From: Planctomycetota bacterium
Lineage (GTDB): Bacteria > Planctomycetota > Phycisphaerae > Phycisphaerales > UBA1924
Reading direction: 5' to 3'
Length of the DNA: 64,000 nucleotides
Assembly: GCA_963204725.1 (NCBI GenBank)
Contig: CAUJHH010000018.1
Coordinates: 1-64,000, forward strand
Every line of letters begins with the position of its first letter. Within the stretch, counting starts at the first letter, position 1. A program made the position numbers and the translations under genes. The notes below the pieces were generated by a model that saw only the letters and a program-made list of their open reading frames with translations, was not told the DNA's origin and did no database searches. Of this stretch, positions 23,598-31,167 are shown piece after piece.

Positions 23598-26588
23598 TTG
23601 CCGCTCGCGGAGCGACATGCCTTTCTCGAGCGGGCGTGCCTTGGCGATGCCTCGCTGCTTGCAGACGTGGAAGATCTGCTCAAGTACCACCCGGACGAAA
23701 CACCGCCGGATGGGAAGCCGGATATCCGTCTGAGCCCGGGCGGTGCGCTGCGGGCGGCGGTCGATGCGGGCGTCGATCAGGATCCCGCGCAGGTAGCGGA
23801 GGGGCCTCGGGCACCCTCGCCCCCAACTCCCGCAGAGCCCTCGAAGGATGCTGCGAGGCCGGCAGGCGAGCCGAAGGACCTGGCAGACGGTTCTCGCTTG
23901 CCGATGCCCAGCGGCGTGCCACCTCAGAAGGAAACCTCACCAGTCACAGAGGCCAAGTTCGGCGCGATGCCGGCGTCGATCGATCATGGGCCCTTCCCAC
24001 CGGGGCACTTGCTCATCGGCCGCTATCGAATTCTGGAGCGCATAGGTCGGGGCGGCATGGGCGTGGTCTATCGTGCCGAAGACCTGGTGCTGAAGCAGGC
24101 GGTTGCGCTCAAGTTCCTTCCGGAGGCGTTCGCCGATCAGCCCTCACGCAAGGCGAGATTCCTGAACGAAGCGAGGGTCGCGCTGCAGATCACGCACCCG
24201 AACGTCTGCCGCGTGCACGACATTGCGGAGTTCGAGGGCCGTCAGTTCATCTCCATGGAGTACGTGAGTGGCGAGGACCTTGGCTCTCTGCTCAAACGGG
24301 TCGGGCGGCCCCACGTGGAGAGGGCGATCGATCTGGCACAGCAGATGTGCGCCGGGCTGGCAGCGGCCCATGGCAAGGGCGTGCTGCATCGCGATCTGAA
24401 GCCTGCCAATGTCATGGTGGACGACGACGGCGACGCGAAGATCCTCGACTTTGGGCTTGCGGGCATGGCGGCGGGGATCAGCGGGATCGAGGTCAAGGCG
24501 GGGACGCCGACCTACATGGCTCCTGAGCAGCTCAAGGGCGAGGCCGTCACGGTTCAGAGCGATGTGTACGGGCTCGGCCTGCTGATGTACGAGCTCTTCA
24601 CCGGCCGAAAGGCGTGGGAGGCCAGCAGCATCCCGGAGCTGATGCACCTGCATCGCAGCGAGCTGCCCAAGGATCCTCGCGAGATCGTGGCGGGTCTCGA
24701 TGCACGCATCGTGCGTGCGATCATGGCATGTCTTGCGAGAGATCCGAAGCTCCGGCCGAAGTCCGCGCACGCTGTGGCCGCGATGCTGCCCGGTGGGGAC
24801 CCGCTCGCTGCGGCGCTCGCGGCGGGCGAGACGCCGTCGCCCGAGCTCGTCGCACAGGCCGGGGGGCGCGGCGTGCTCAAGCCCGCGCACGCGATCCTCT
24901 GTGTCATGGGCGTGGCGATGCTGCTCTTAGGCGTGGCGACACTCGCGCCGCGCGTCGCGATGCAGGATCGTGCGTACCTCAGAAAGAGCCCTTCGGTCCT
25001 CGCGAATGCCGCCGAGGAGATGTTCACGCGTTTGGGGTACTCGATTCAGGATCTTCACTCCGCGTACTCGATGGATTTCTACGAAGAGCTGATCAAGGAG
25101 ATCGAAGAGAACGACGCGGGTCCGCAACGGTGGGACCGGCTCGAAGCGCCGCGCCCGGCGGCGATCGACTTCTGGTATCGGGCGAGCATCGGGCCGCTCC
25201 GTTCCATGAACGCGCTCGGCAAGGTGACGATGACCGATCCTGCGCCGATCGAGCCGGGCATGATCTCGCTTCGCCTGAGTCCTGCGGGTCAGCTTCGCGA
25301 GCTCTTCGTTCGATACCGAGATGCGAATGACCCGACCACTCCCGATGGTTGGCGTGCTCCGGTGGGTGGGATGGATGCGGAACGAACGTGGCGGCTGTTG
25401 TTTGAGATGGCGGATCTTCCGTACGACGCGTTCACGCGGGTGGAGCCGGAGCGAGTGCCGCCGGTCTTCGCGGACCTTCGGGCCGCATGGGAGGGGGCGT
25501 ATCCGGAGAGCCCCGAGATCGAGCTGAGGGTTGAGGCCGCGACCTATCACGGCCAGGTCGTGGCGTTTCGGTTGATCGAGAAGCGTTGGCCGAAGGCGAG
25601 CCAGACCGGTGTACCCGAGGACTTCACTCGGGGTGGGATCCCGCTGCTCATCACCACGGTGATGCTCGGCGCTCTCGTCATCGGGTCGTTGATCATGGCG
25701 CCGGTCAACGTGGCGGCACGTCGGGTCGATCTCAACGGCGGCATCAAGGTTGGAGCGGGGTGCGCGGCGCTCTGGCTGATTGGCTGGGAATTGCGCGCAA
25801 GCCACGTGTGGACGATCCCGGGAGAGCTGGACCTCTTGGGGCGCGGCGCAGGTCAATCGCTGCTCGTCGGATCCGCTCTCGTCCTCTTCTATCTCGCGAT
25901 CGAGCCGAACGTGCGGAGGCTCTGGCCCCAGATGCTGATCTCGTGGGAGCGGTTGCTCAGTGGGCGTGTCCGCGATCCGCTCGTCGGCAAGCACGCCCTG
26001 ATCGGGATCCTGCTCGGCGTCGCGTCGGCCGGCGCGTTCTATCTGAATCGGTTGATCCCTTCGCTGCTCGGGCGTGCGCCGCCCGCGCCCTACTTTGATT
26101 CGCGATATGGAATCGATGCCATGTCCGGCGCTCGCACCGCGTTTGGCTCCACGCTGCACATCGCGGTGACGTCGATCCAGGATGGATTGGCGCTTGTGCT
26201 CGGTCTTGTCATCGTGAAGCTGATTGTGAAGAAGGAGTGGGCCGTCGCGACGACGTTCGCCATTCTGCTCGCCCTGTTCGGTTCCATGCTCACTGAATCG
26301 CCGACTCTCTACTCGTACGCCGTTATCGTTGTGCTCGCCGGCGCGATGTCGGTCGTCGTGGTCAGGCACGGCTTGCTGGCGGCATCCTTTTCCGCACTGG
26401 TCTATCACATGCTCGTCGCGTTCCCACTCACGCCGAACCCGGGCGCGTGGTTCTTCGACGCGACGATCTTCACGCACACGTTTGTGGCGGGATCGGCGAT
26501 CTTCGGCGCGCTCGTTGCGACCGGCGTCATCAGGAGTTCGGTTCAGGGATCGCTGCCGGTGTCCAGCGCGACTCGATACCTGGAATAG
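23598..26588 (+). CDS. Membrane Ser/Thr protein kinase paired with ECF sigma factor
   Basis: The kinase domain spans about residues 137-400 of the 996 counted from TTG 23598. It has the glycine loop GRGGMGVVY (150-158), catalytic Lys172, HRDLKPAN (264-271), DFG (284-286) and APEQ. Before it lie an N-terminal helical segment typical of planctomycete kinases and a Pro-rich linker. After it come one membrane helix near residue 435, an extracytoplasmic domain of about 220 residues, and a C-terminal cluster of about eight hydrophobic helices. It probably senses an envelope signal and phosphorylates cytoplasmic targets. The true start is uncertain: the family N-terminus extends to an AUA at 23544 (see findings), with no ATG or GTG in frame after the upstream stop at 23520. 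Confidence 0.88.
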   Translation: MPLAERHAFLERACLGDASLLADVEDLLKYHPDETPPDGKPDIRLSPGGALRAAVDAGVDQDPAQVAEGPRAPSPPTPAEPSKDAARPAGEPKDLADGSRLPMPSGVPPQKETSPVTEAKFGAMPASIDHGPFPPGHLLIGRYRILERIGRGGMGVVYRAEDLVLKQAVALKFLPEAFADQPSRKARFLNEARVALQITHPNVCRVHDIAEFEGRQFISMEYVSGEDLGSLLKRVGRPHVERAIDLAQQMCAGLAAAHGKGVLHRDLKPANVMVDDDGDAKILDFGLAGMAAGISGIEVKAGTPTYMAPEQLKGEAVTVQSDVYGLGLLMYELFTGRKAWEASSIPELMHLHRSELPKDPREIVAGLDARIVRAIMACLARDPKLRPKSAHAVAAMLPGGDPLAAALAAGETPSPELVAQAGGRGVLKPAHAILCVMGVAMLLLGVATLAPRVAMQDRAYLRKSPSVLANAAEEMFTRLGYSIQDLHSAYSMDFYEELIKEIEENDAGPQRWDRLEAPRPAAIDFWYRASIGPLRSMNALGKVTMTDPAPIEPGMISLRLSPAGQLRELFVRYRDANDPTTPDGWRAPVGGMDAERTWRLLFEMADLPYDAFTRVEPERVPPVFADLRAAWEGAYPESPEIELRVEAATYHGQVVAFRLIEKRWPKASQTGVPEDFTRGGIPLLITTVMLGALVIGSLIMAPVNVAARRVDLNGGIKVGAGCAALWLIGWELRASHVWTIPGELDLLGRGAGQSLLVGSALVLFYLAIEPNVRRLWPQMLISWERLLSGRVRDPLVGKHALIGILLGVASAGAFYLNRLIPSLLGRAPPAPYFDSRYGIDAMSGARTAFGSTLHIAVTSIQDGLALVLGLVIVKLIVKKEWAVATTFAILLALFGSMLTESPTLYSYAVIVVLAGAMSVVVVRHGLLAASFSALVYHMLVAFPLTPNPGAWFFDATIFTHTFVAGSAIFGALVATGVIRSSVQGSLPVSSATRYLE

Positions 26589-26605
26589 CGAAATCCAGCT
26601 GGTCG

Positions 26606-28051
26606 TCAGGACTTCCAGTGGTGGGGTGTCGGTGTGAGCGTGCGATCGACGGCGTCTTTATGCTTCTGGAATCCGGCACGTCCCATCAGGCCGAATGTCG
26701 CGATCTTTCCGGTCTCGACCGCGGGCTGGTCGTAGGCGTCGATTCCGAGCATCAGCCCCGCGTAAGCCGTGACCATCTCCCACAGATAGATGAACTGGCC
26801 CACATGCTCCGCGTCGATCGTGGGAAGCGTGATGGTGAAGTTTGGTCGCTGTGATTCGACCATCGCGTACTCGGTCGCACGCTTCTCGGCATTGAGAAGG
26901 GTCGTCATGGACTTCCCCTCAAGGTACGAGATCGCGTCGACGCCCAGGCCGGTCGGAATCGAGACATCGCCGTGCACAACGGGATTCGTCGATGCGAACG
27001 ACTCAACCTCTACGAAGCCAAATACCTTGTCATTCGGCCCCTCGCGATAGAGCTGGACCTGCGAGTGCTGGTCGGTCGTGCCGAGCGCCTTGATCGGTGT
27101 GAATCCCGCGTAGACCGAGTTGCCCGCGGTGTCGAACTTCTTTCCGAGTGACTCGGCCCAGAGCTGGCGATACCAATCGGCGAGCAAGTAGAGCGAGTTC
27201 GCGTACGGCATCAACACGTGGTTGGTCTTGCCCTTGCGAGAGCCGAGCGTGACCAGCAGGGTCGCGAGGATCGCGGCTGGATTCTGGTGCAGGTCGTGGC
27301 GGGCGCACACGGTATCCATGGCGGCCGCGCCGTCGAGGAGCGCGTTGATGTCGATGCCGCACATGGATGCGGAGAAGAGTCCGACGGGCGAGAGCACGCT
27401 GAACCGACCGCCGACTCCGTCGGGCACGGGGAGCGTCGCGAAGCCCTCCGCGTCGCAGATCTGGCGCATCGTGCCCTTGGCGGGGTCTGTGATGGCCACG
27501 ACGTTTGACTTGTAGTTCGGGCCGATCGCCCGCTTGAGCATGTCGCGGATGACCATGAACTGGGCCGCGGTCTCCGCCGTCTCCCCGGACTTGGAGACCA
27601 CATTGAAGAGCGTCTTCTTGAGCCCGCCCTCGGAAGTCTCGCAGAATCGCAGCACCGCGCCGAAGTTTGCGGGATCGACGTTGTCCACGACAAACATTCG
27701 CGGGCCCGGGCGGAGCCCGCGTGGGAGCAGGTTGTATGTGGGAGGATTCAGCGCCGACTGGAGGGCGATGTTGCCGAGCGCGGAGCCGCCGATGCCCAGA
27801 ACGACCATGTTTTCGAACTCGCCGCGGCAGCGGGCGACGATCGACTCCACGGCGTCGACGTGCTGGCCCCGCACCGGCTGCTCATGGAGCAATCGCCACC
27901 GCTCCCAGCCAGTTCCCTTGGTTGAGGCGAGTTTCCGTGTCAGCGCGGCTGCCGAGGCGTGGAGCTCGGACCCCGGGGCGAGCAGGTCCGGCTCAAGGCC
28001 GTGGTCGCCGACGCGGGAGGACAGACAGTTGGCATAATCGATGCGGAGCAT
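26606..28051 (-). CDS. pgi: Glucose-6-phosphate isomerase
   Basis: The enzyme interconverts glucose 6-phosphate and fructose 6-phosphate in glycolysis and gluconeogenesis. The 481-residue protein has the SIS-fold signatures: MVVLGIGGSALGN, the phosphate-binding VVSKSGETAETAAQF, SVLSPVGLF, and C-terminal GQFIYLWEMVTAYAGLMLGIDAYDQPAVETGK with the catalytic Lys at its end. Length agrees with the shorter bacterial Pgi group. The ATG at 28051 gives the conserved N-terminus LRIDYAN; the frame extends to 28159 but overlaps the divergent VOC gene. It is convergent with the kinase gene, 17 bp apart. Confidence 0.95.
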   Translation of the reverse strand: MLRIDYANCLSSRVGDHGLEPDLLAPGSELHASAAALTRKLASTKGTGWERWRLLHEQPVRGQHVDAVESIVARCRGEFENMVVLGIGGSALGNIALQSALNPPTYNLLPRGLRPGPRMFVVDNVDPANFGAVLRFCETSEGGLKKTLFNVVSKSGETAETAAQFMVIRDMLKRAIGPNYKSNVVAITDPAKGTMRQICDAEGFATLPVPDGVGGRFSVLSPVGLFSASMCGIDINALLDGAAAMDTVCARHDLHQNPAAILATLLVTLGSRKGKTNHVLMPYANSLYLLADWYRQLWAESLGKKFDTAGNSVYAGFTPIKALGTTDQHSQVQLYREGPNDKVFGFVEVESFASTNPVVHGDVSIPTGLGVDAISYLEGKSMTTLLNAEKRATEYAMVESQRPNFTITLPTIDAEHVGQFIYLWEMVTAYAGLMLGIDAYDQPAVETGKIATFGLMGRAGFQKHKDAVDRTLTPTPHHWKS

Positions 28052-28121
28052 GGGCGTAAGATAGCCGCCACTGGCCGCTCGTGCGTCGCTCGTCGGCACA
28101 GATGTGGAGCGAGAGCGCGAC

Positions 28122-28514
28122 ATGAGACTTTTCCGGGTCATGGTGCCGGTGAGGGACATCGAGGCAGCGGCGTCGTTCTATGGGCGGGTGCTCGGCCTAC
28201 CGGGCCGGCGTGTGTCGGCCGGAAGACACGATTTCGGCTGCGATGGCGCGATGCTGTCGTGCATCCACGCTGTGGCGGGCGATGGGGGGGAAGTGAGCAG
28301 GCCGAATCCGGGGCGCATTTGTGTGGCGACCGACGACCTGAACGGGACTCGGAGGCGGCTGGTCGGCGAGCTTGGGGATCGGGGCGTGGGTCCGATCGAG
28401 GACCACCCGTGTGGGGAGCGAGCGGTCGATGCCGTCGACCCCTGGGGCAATCGATTGTGCTTTGTGGATCGAGCAACTGTGTGTGCCGGTCGTCGCGACG
28501 AGCGAGAGGTTTGA
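28122..28514 (+). CDS. VOC-family (glyoxalase/bleomycin-resistance fold) protein
   Basis: The 130-residue protein has a single VOC-type module: MVPVRDIEAAASFYGRVLGLPG near the N-terminus and the closing DPWGNRLCFVD. Such proteins bind a divalent metal and act as lyases, dioxygenases, isomerases or antibiotic-binding proteins; the substrate is unknown. The ATG at 28122 follows a purine-rich stretch and puts the first strand at the start; an upstream GTG is possible. It is the first gene of a plus-strand run ending with rho, 18 bp before ppa. Confidence 0.82.
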   Translation: MRLFRVMVPVRDIEAAASFYGRVLGLPGRRVSAGRHDFGCDGAMLSCIHAVAGDGGEVSRPNPGRICVATDDLNGTRRRLVGELGDRGVGPIEDHPCGERAVDAVDPWGNRLCFVDRATVCAGRRDEREV

Positions 28515-28532
28515 AAGAGGAAGGATCGATCG

Positions 28533-29099
28533 ATGGTGCATCCGTGGCATGACGTGACGCCGAGTGTGGATTCCGGGGACTTGCCCTCGTGCTTTCGCGC
28601 TGTCGTGGAGATTCCGAAGGGTTCCAGCAACAAGTACGAGCTTGACAAGCCGACGGGGCTCTTGAAGCTCGATCGGGTGCTCTCGAGCGCTGTCTACTAC
28701 CCCGCGAATTACGGCTTCATCCCGCAAACGCTCGCCGAAGACGACGATCCGCTGGACGTCCTGGTGTACTCCACCGAGGAGATCCCACCGATGTGCCTCT
28801 GCGAGGCGAGGGCGGTGGGCATGATGACGATGATCGACCATGGCCAGCCCGATCACAAGATCATCGCCGTGCTCTCGAGCGATCCGATCTACTCGGAATT
28901 CGAGAAGGCCAGCGACTTTCCCAAGCACATTTTCAAGATGCTCAAGCGGTTCTTCACGGACTACAAGCTGCTCGAGAACAAGGACGTGGAGGTCGACGAG
29001 ATCCTCCCGGCCGAGGCGGCACAGGCGATCATCGAGGATTCGCTCTCGCGGTACTCAAAGGCACGGAGAAGGGGCGCGATCAAGGGCTTGAATTCATGA
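28533..29099 (+). CDS. ppa: Inorganic pyrophosphatase (family I)
   Basis: It hydrolyses PPi to two phosphates in the cytoplasm, pulling biosynthetic reactions forward. The 188-residue protein has the family-I signature with three Asp (DDDPLDVLV), the N-terminal substrate segment FRAVVEIPKGSSNKYELDK, and YYPANYGFIPQT. The length is typical of bacterial family-I enzymes. It is part of the VOC-ppa-hpt-coaE-rho run. PPi made by hpt and other synthetases would be removed by this enzyme, a reasonable functional link within the run. Confidence 0.96.
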   Translation: MVHPWHDVTPSVDSGDLPSCFRAVVEIPKGSSNKYELDKPTGLLKLDRVLSSAVYYPANYGFIPQTLAEDDDPLDVLVYSTEEIPPMCLCEARAVGMMTMIDHGQPDHKIIAVLSSDPIYSEFEKASDFPKHIFKMLKRFFTDYKLLENKDVEVDEILPAEAAQAIIEDSLSRYSKARRRGAIKGLNS

Positions 29100-29139
29100 G
29101 CTGTCGTCAGGCGTATCACTCTCGCGCGGAGGTGCATCC

Positions 29140-29721
29140 ATGATGCTCGATATCGAGCGGACGTTGATCGATCGAGACGCCATCGCGGCTCGTGTCCGTG
29201 AGATGGGCAGCCAGATTGCCCGGGATCTTGAGAGAGATCTCAACGCGGAGGATGCGGGCGCCGATTACGGCGGACGGGTCGCGATCATCGCTGTCATGAC
29301 GGGAGCGCTGATCTTTACCGCCGACCTTGTGCGAGAGATGCCGCTGAAGCTCAGTCTTGAGCTCGTCACCGTCTCGAGCTATCCCGGCTCATCAACCATG
29401 AGCAAGGGCGCGGCGATGCGCAGTGTGCTGCCAAAGGATCTTCGCGGCAAGCATGTGCTGATTGTCGACGACATTCTCGACTCCGGACAGACCCTCGATC
29501 TTGTCAAGCGCCTCGTCCAGGAGCAGAGCCCGGCGACGGTTCGGATCTGCGTGCTTCTTCGGAAGCTTGTTCCTCGCGTTGTGGAGGTCGCGGCCGAGTA
29601 TGTCGGTTTCGATATTCCCAATGAGTTCGTTGTGGGATATGGACTCGATTTCGACGGCTATTACCGGAATCACCCGGAGATCGCCGTGCTCCGCCAGCCC
29701 GTGTCTGGAGCTGATGCGTGA
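29140..29721 (+). CDS. hpt: Hypoxanthine phosphoribosyltransferase
   Basis: It salvages hypoxanthine/guanine to IMP/GMP using PRPP and releases PPi. The 193-residue protein has the PRPP motif VLIVDDILDSGQTL, the flexible-loop SSYPGSSTMSKG, and the C-terminal FDIPNEFVVGYGLDFDGYYRNHPEIAVL that binds the purine. Two ATG codons are in tandem at 29140; GGAGG lies eight bases upstream. The stop overlaps the start of the next gene in GTGA (29718-29721), so translation of the PH-CoaE fusion is likely coupled to it. Confidence 0.93.
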   Translation: MMLDIERTLIDRDAIAARVREMGSQIARDLERDLNAEDAGADYGGRVAIIAVMTGALIFTADLVREMPLKLSLELVTVSSYPGSSTMSKGAAMRSVLPKDLRGKHVLIVDDILDSGQTLDLVKRLVQEQSPATVRICVLLRKLVPRVVEVAAEYVGFDIPNEFVVGYGLDFDGYYRNHPEIAVLRQPVSGADA

Positions 29722-30881
29722 GCGCTCCGCTCCCTGCCGGTGCGAGGCTCTGGGGCGCTTCCCGATTTGTGCCGCAGGACGAGCGCGTTGTTCGGGCGTT
29801 TCGCCCGAGTCTCTGGTTTGTGTGCTTCCACGCGGGGCGCTGGCTGGCGGTCTGCGGCGTGGCCCTCGCGTTCGGAATCGCCTGGGCCAGGTTCGGACCG
29901 GGCCAGCACGATCTCGGCGGTGTTGTCGCTCGCATCGGGGCATTCGGCTTGGTTGTGTATGTCGCGATCGGGCTGCTCCGCTGGTGGTCGCGTCTCTATG
30001 TCATCACCGAGAAGCGGGTCGTGATCGTGGCCGGTGTGCTGAGCCAGGCGGCGGCGGACCTTCCCCTTGCGCGTGTGCAGCATGTGATCGTGTCAAAGTC
30101 TTTGATCGAGCGTGTGCTGGGTATCGGCACCGTCGGCATCGCCACGGCCGGCTCGGACGGGCCGGCCATCCGCATGCTCATGGTCGCGAGAGCGCCGGCG
30201 ATCGTGGAGCTGCTGCGTTCGACGGGGCGTGATCGTCGTCACGAGGGGATCGCGGTCATCGGACTTGCGGGCGGGATCGGCGCAGGGAAGTCTGAGGTCG
30301 CGCGGGCGTTCGCATCGCTCGGTTGCGTGGTCGTGGATTCGGACGCAGAGGCACGCACCGCGCTGGACCGAGCGGATGTGAAGGATCGGCTTGTTGAGTG
30401 GTGGGGGAGCGGCGTGCTCGGGGAGGATGGGCGCATCGATCGCGGGCGTGTGGCGCACATTGTCTTTGGTTCGAGCCAGGAGCGGGAGCGTCTTGAGGCG
30501 CTTGTCCATCCGATTGTTCGGTCGAGCCGCTGCGATCTGATCGCAAAGGCCCGGCGGGCCGGCGCGCGAGCGGCCGTGATCGATGCGCCGTTGCTTTTCG
30601 AGGCGGGTGTCGATGCGGAGTGCGACGCGGTTGTTTGGGTCGAGGCCTCCCGCCGTACGCGTTTGGAGCGGGTGGCGAGGACTCGAAATTGGGATGAGGC
30701 GGAACTGGAAAGACGCGAGAAAGCCCAATGGCCGATTGAGCGCAAGCGATCCATGTGCCGATATGAGGTGCTGAACGAAAGCGATGGAAGTGTCCGGGAT
30801 CGCGTGGAGGCCGTCCTCGCGCGTGTGCTCGCCGACCTCGATTCCGGGGCCATTCGGTCCGAAGCGTCCCAACCGGCATGA
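29718..30881 (+). CDS. coaE: Fusion: membrane bacterial-PH (DUF304-type) domain + dephospho-CoA kinase
   Basis: The 387-residue protein has two parts. Residues 1-165 contain two membrane helices (about 37-58 and 67-88) and a bacterial PH-like domain (LYVITEKRVVIVAGVLSQAAADLPLARVQHVIVSKSLIERVLGIGTVGIATAG), as in YdbT-type proteins. Residues 177-380 are dephospho-CoA kinase: P-loop AGGIGAGKSEVARAF (184-198), VVVDSDAEART, DAPLLFEAGVD and a helical lid, making CoA from dephospho-CoA and ATP in the last step of the pathway. No start or frame break separates them. The GTG start is coupled to hpt. Being next to rho is common for coaE in planctomycetes, as far as I recall. If fused in the cell, CoA synthesis would be membrane-bound. 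Confidence 0.9.
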   Translation: MSAPLPAGARLWGASRFVPQDERVVRAFRPSLWFVCFHAGRWLAVCGVALAFGIAWARFGPGQHDLGGVVARIGAFGLVVYVAIGLLRWWSRLYVITEKRVVIVAGVLSQAAADLPLARVQHVIVSKSLIERVLGIGTVGIATAGSDGPAIRMLMVARAPAIVELLRSTGRDRRHEGIAVIGLAGGIGAGKSEVARAFASLGCVVVDSDAEARTALDRADVKDRLVEWWGSGVLGEDGRIDRGRVAHIVFGSSQERERLEALVHPIVRSSRCDLIAKARRAGARAAVIDAPLLFEAGVDAECDAVVWVEASRRTRLERVARTRNWDEAELERREKAQWPIERKRSMCRYEVLNESDGSVRDRVEAVLARVLADLDSGAIRSEASQPA

Positions 30882-31167
30882 TGGAACCATGTGGCCCCCA
30901 CGCCCGAAGGTTCCTATACTGATTCGGTGGGGTTGAACAGTTCTGACTCTTCACCGGCTTTGGGCCGGAAGACCCGCTCCTGACCTGTTGAAAGCACCGA
31001 CACGTGGCTGTCGTCACGCGTCAGGGCCGGGTATCTCCAGGGAAATCATTCCGGGGTTCGAGGGTCCGCCCAACGGGGTGATCGCTCGGTTCCAAGTTCC
31101 AGCAATCAAGTTGAGTCGCTCGCTGCCTGCCGCTTGGATGCGGCAGCGTGTGCGTGCATAGGACAGG
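30882..31167 (+). other. Leader region upstream of rho (286 bp)
   Basis: No gene is seen between coaE and rho. A -10-like TATACT is at 30915-30920 but lacks a good -35 box. CCGGC/GCCGG (30954-30968) makes a small hairpin. If transcription starts near 30927, rho has a leader of about 240 nt; long leaders are used for autogenous attenuation of rho in some bacteria, but this is inference. Confidence 0.35.

Noticed and set aside
24927-26477. Minus-strand frame of 516 codons over the first kinase
   Set aside because: Antisense shadow in GC-rich DNA; Arg/His-rich low-complexity product.
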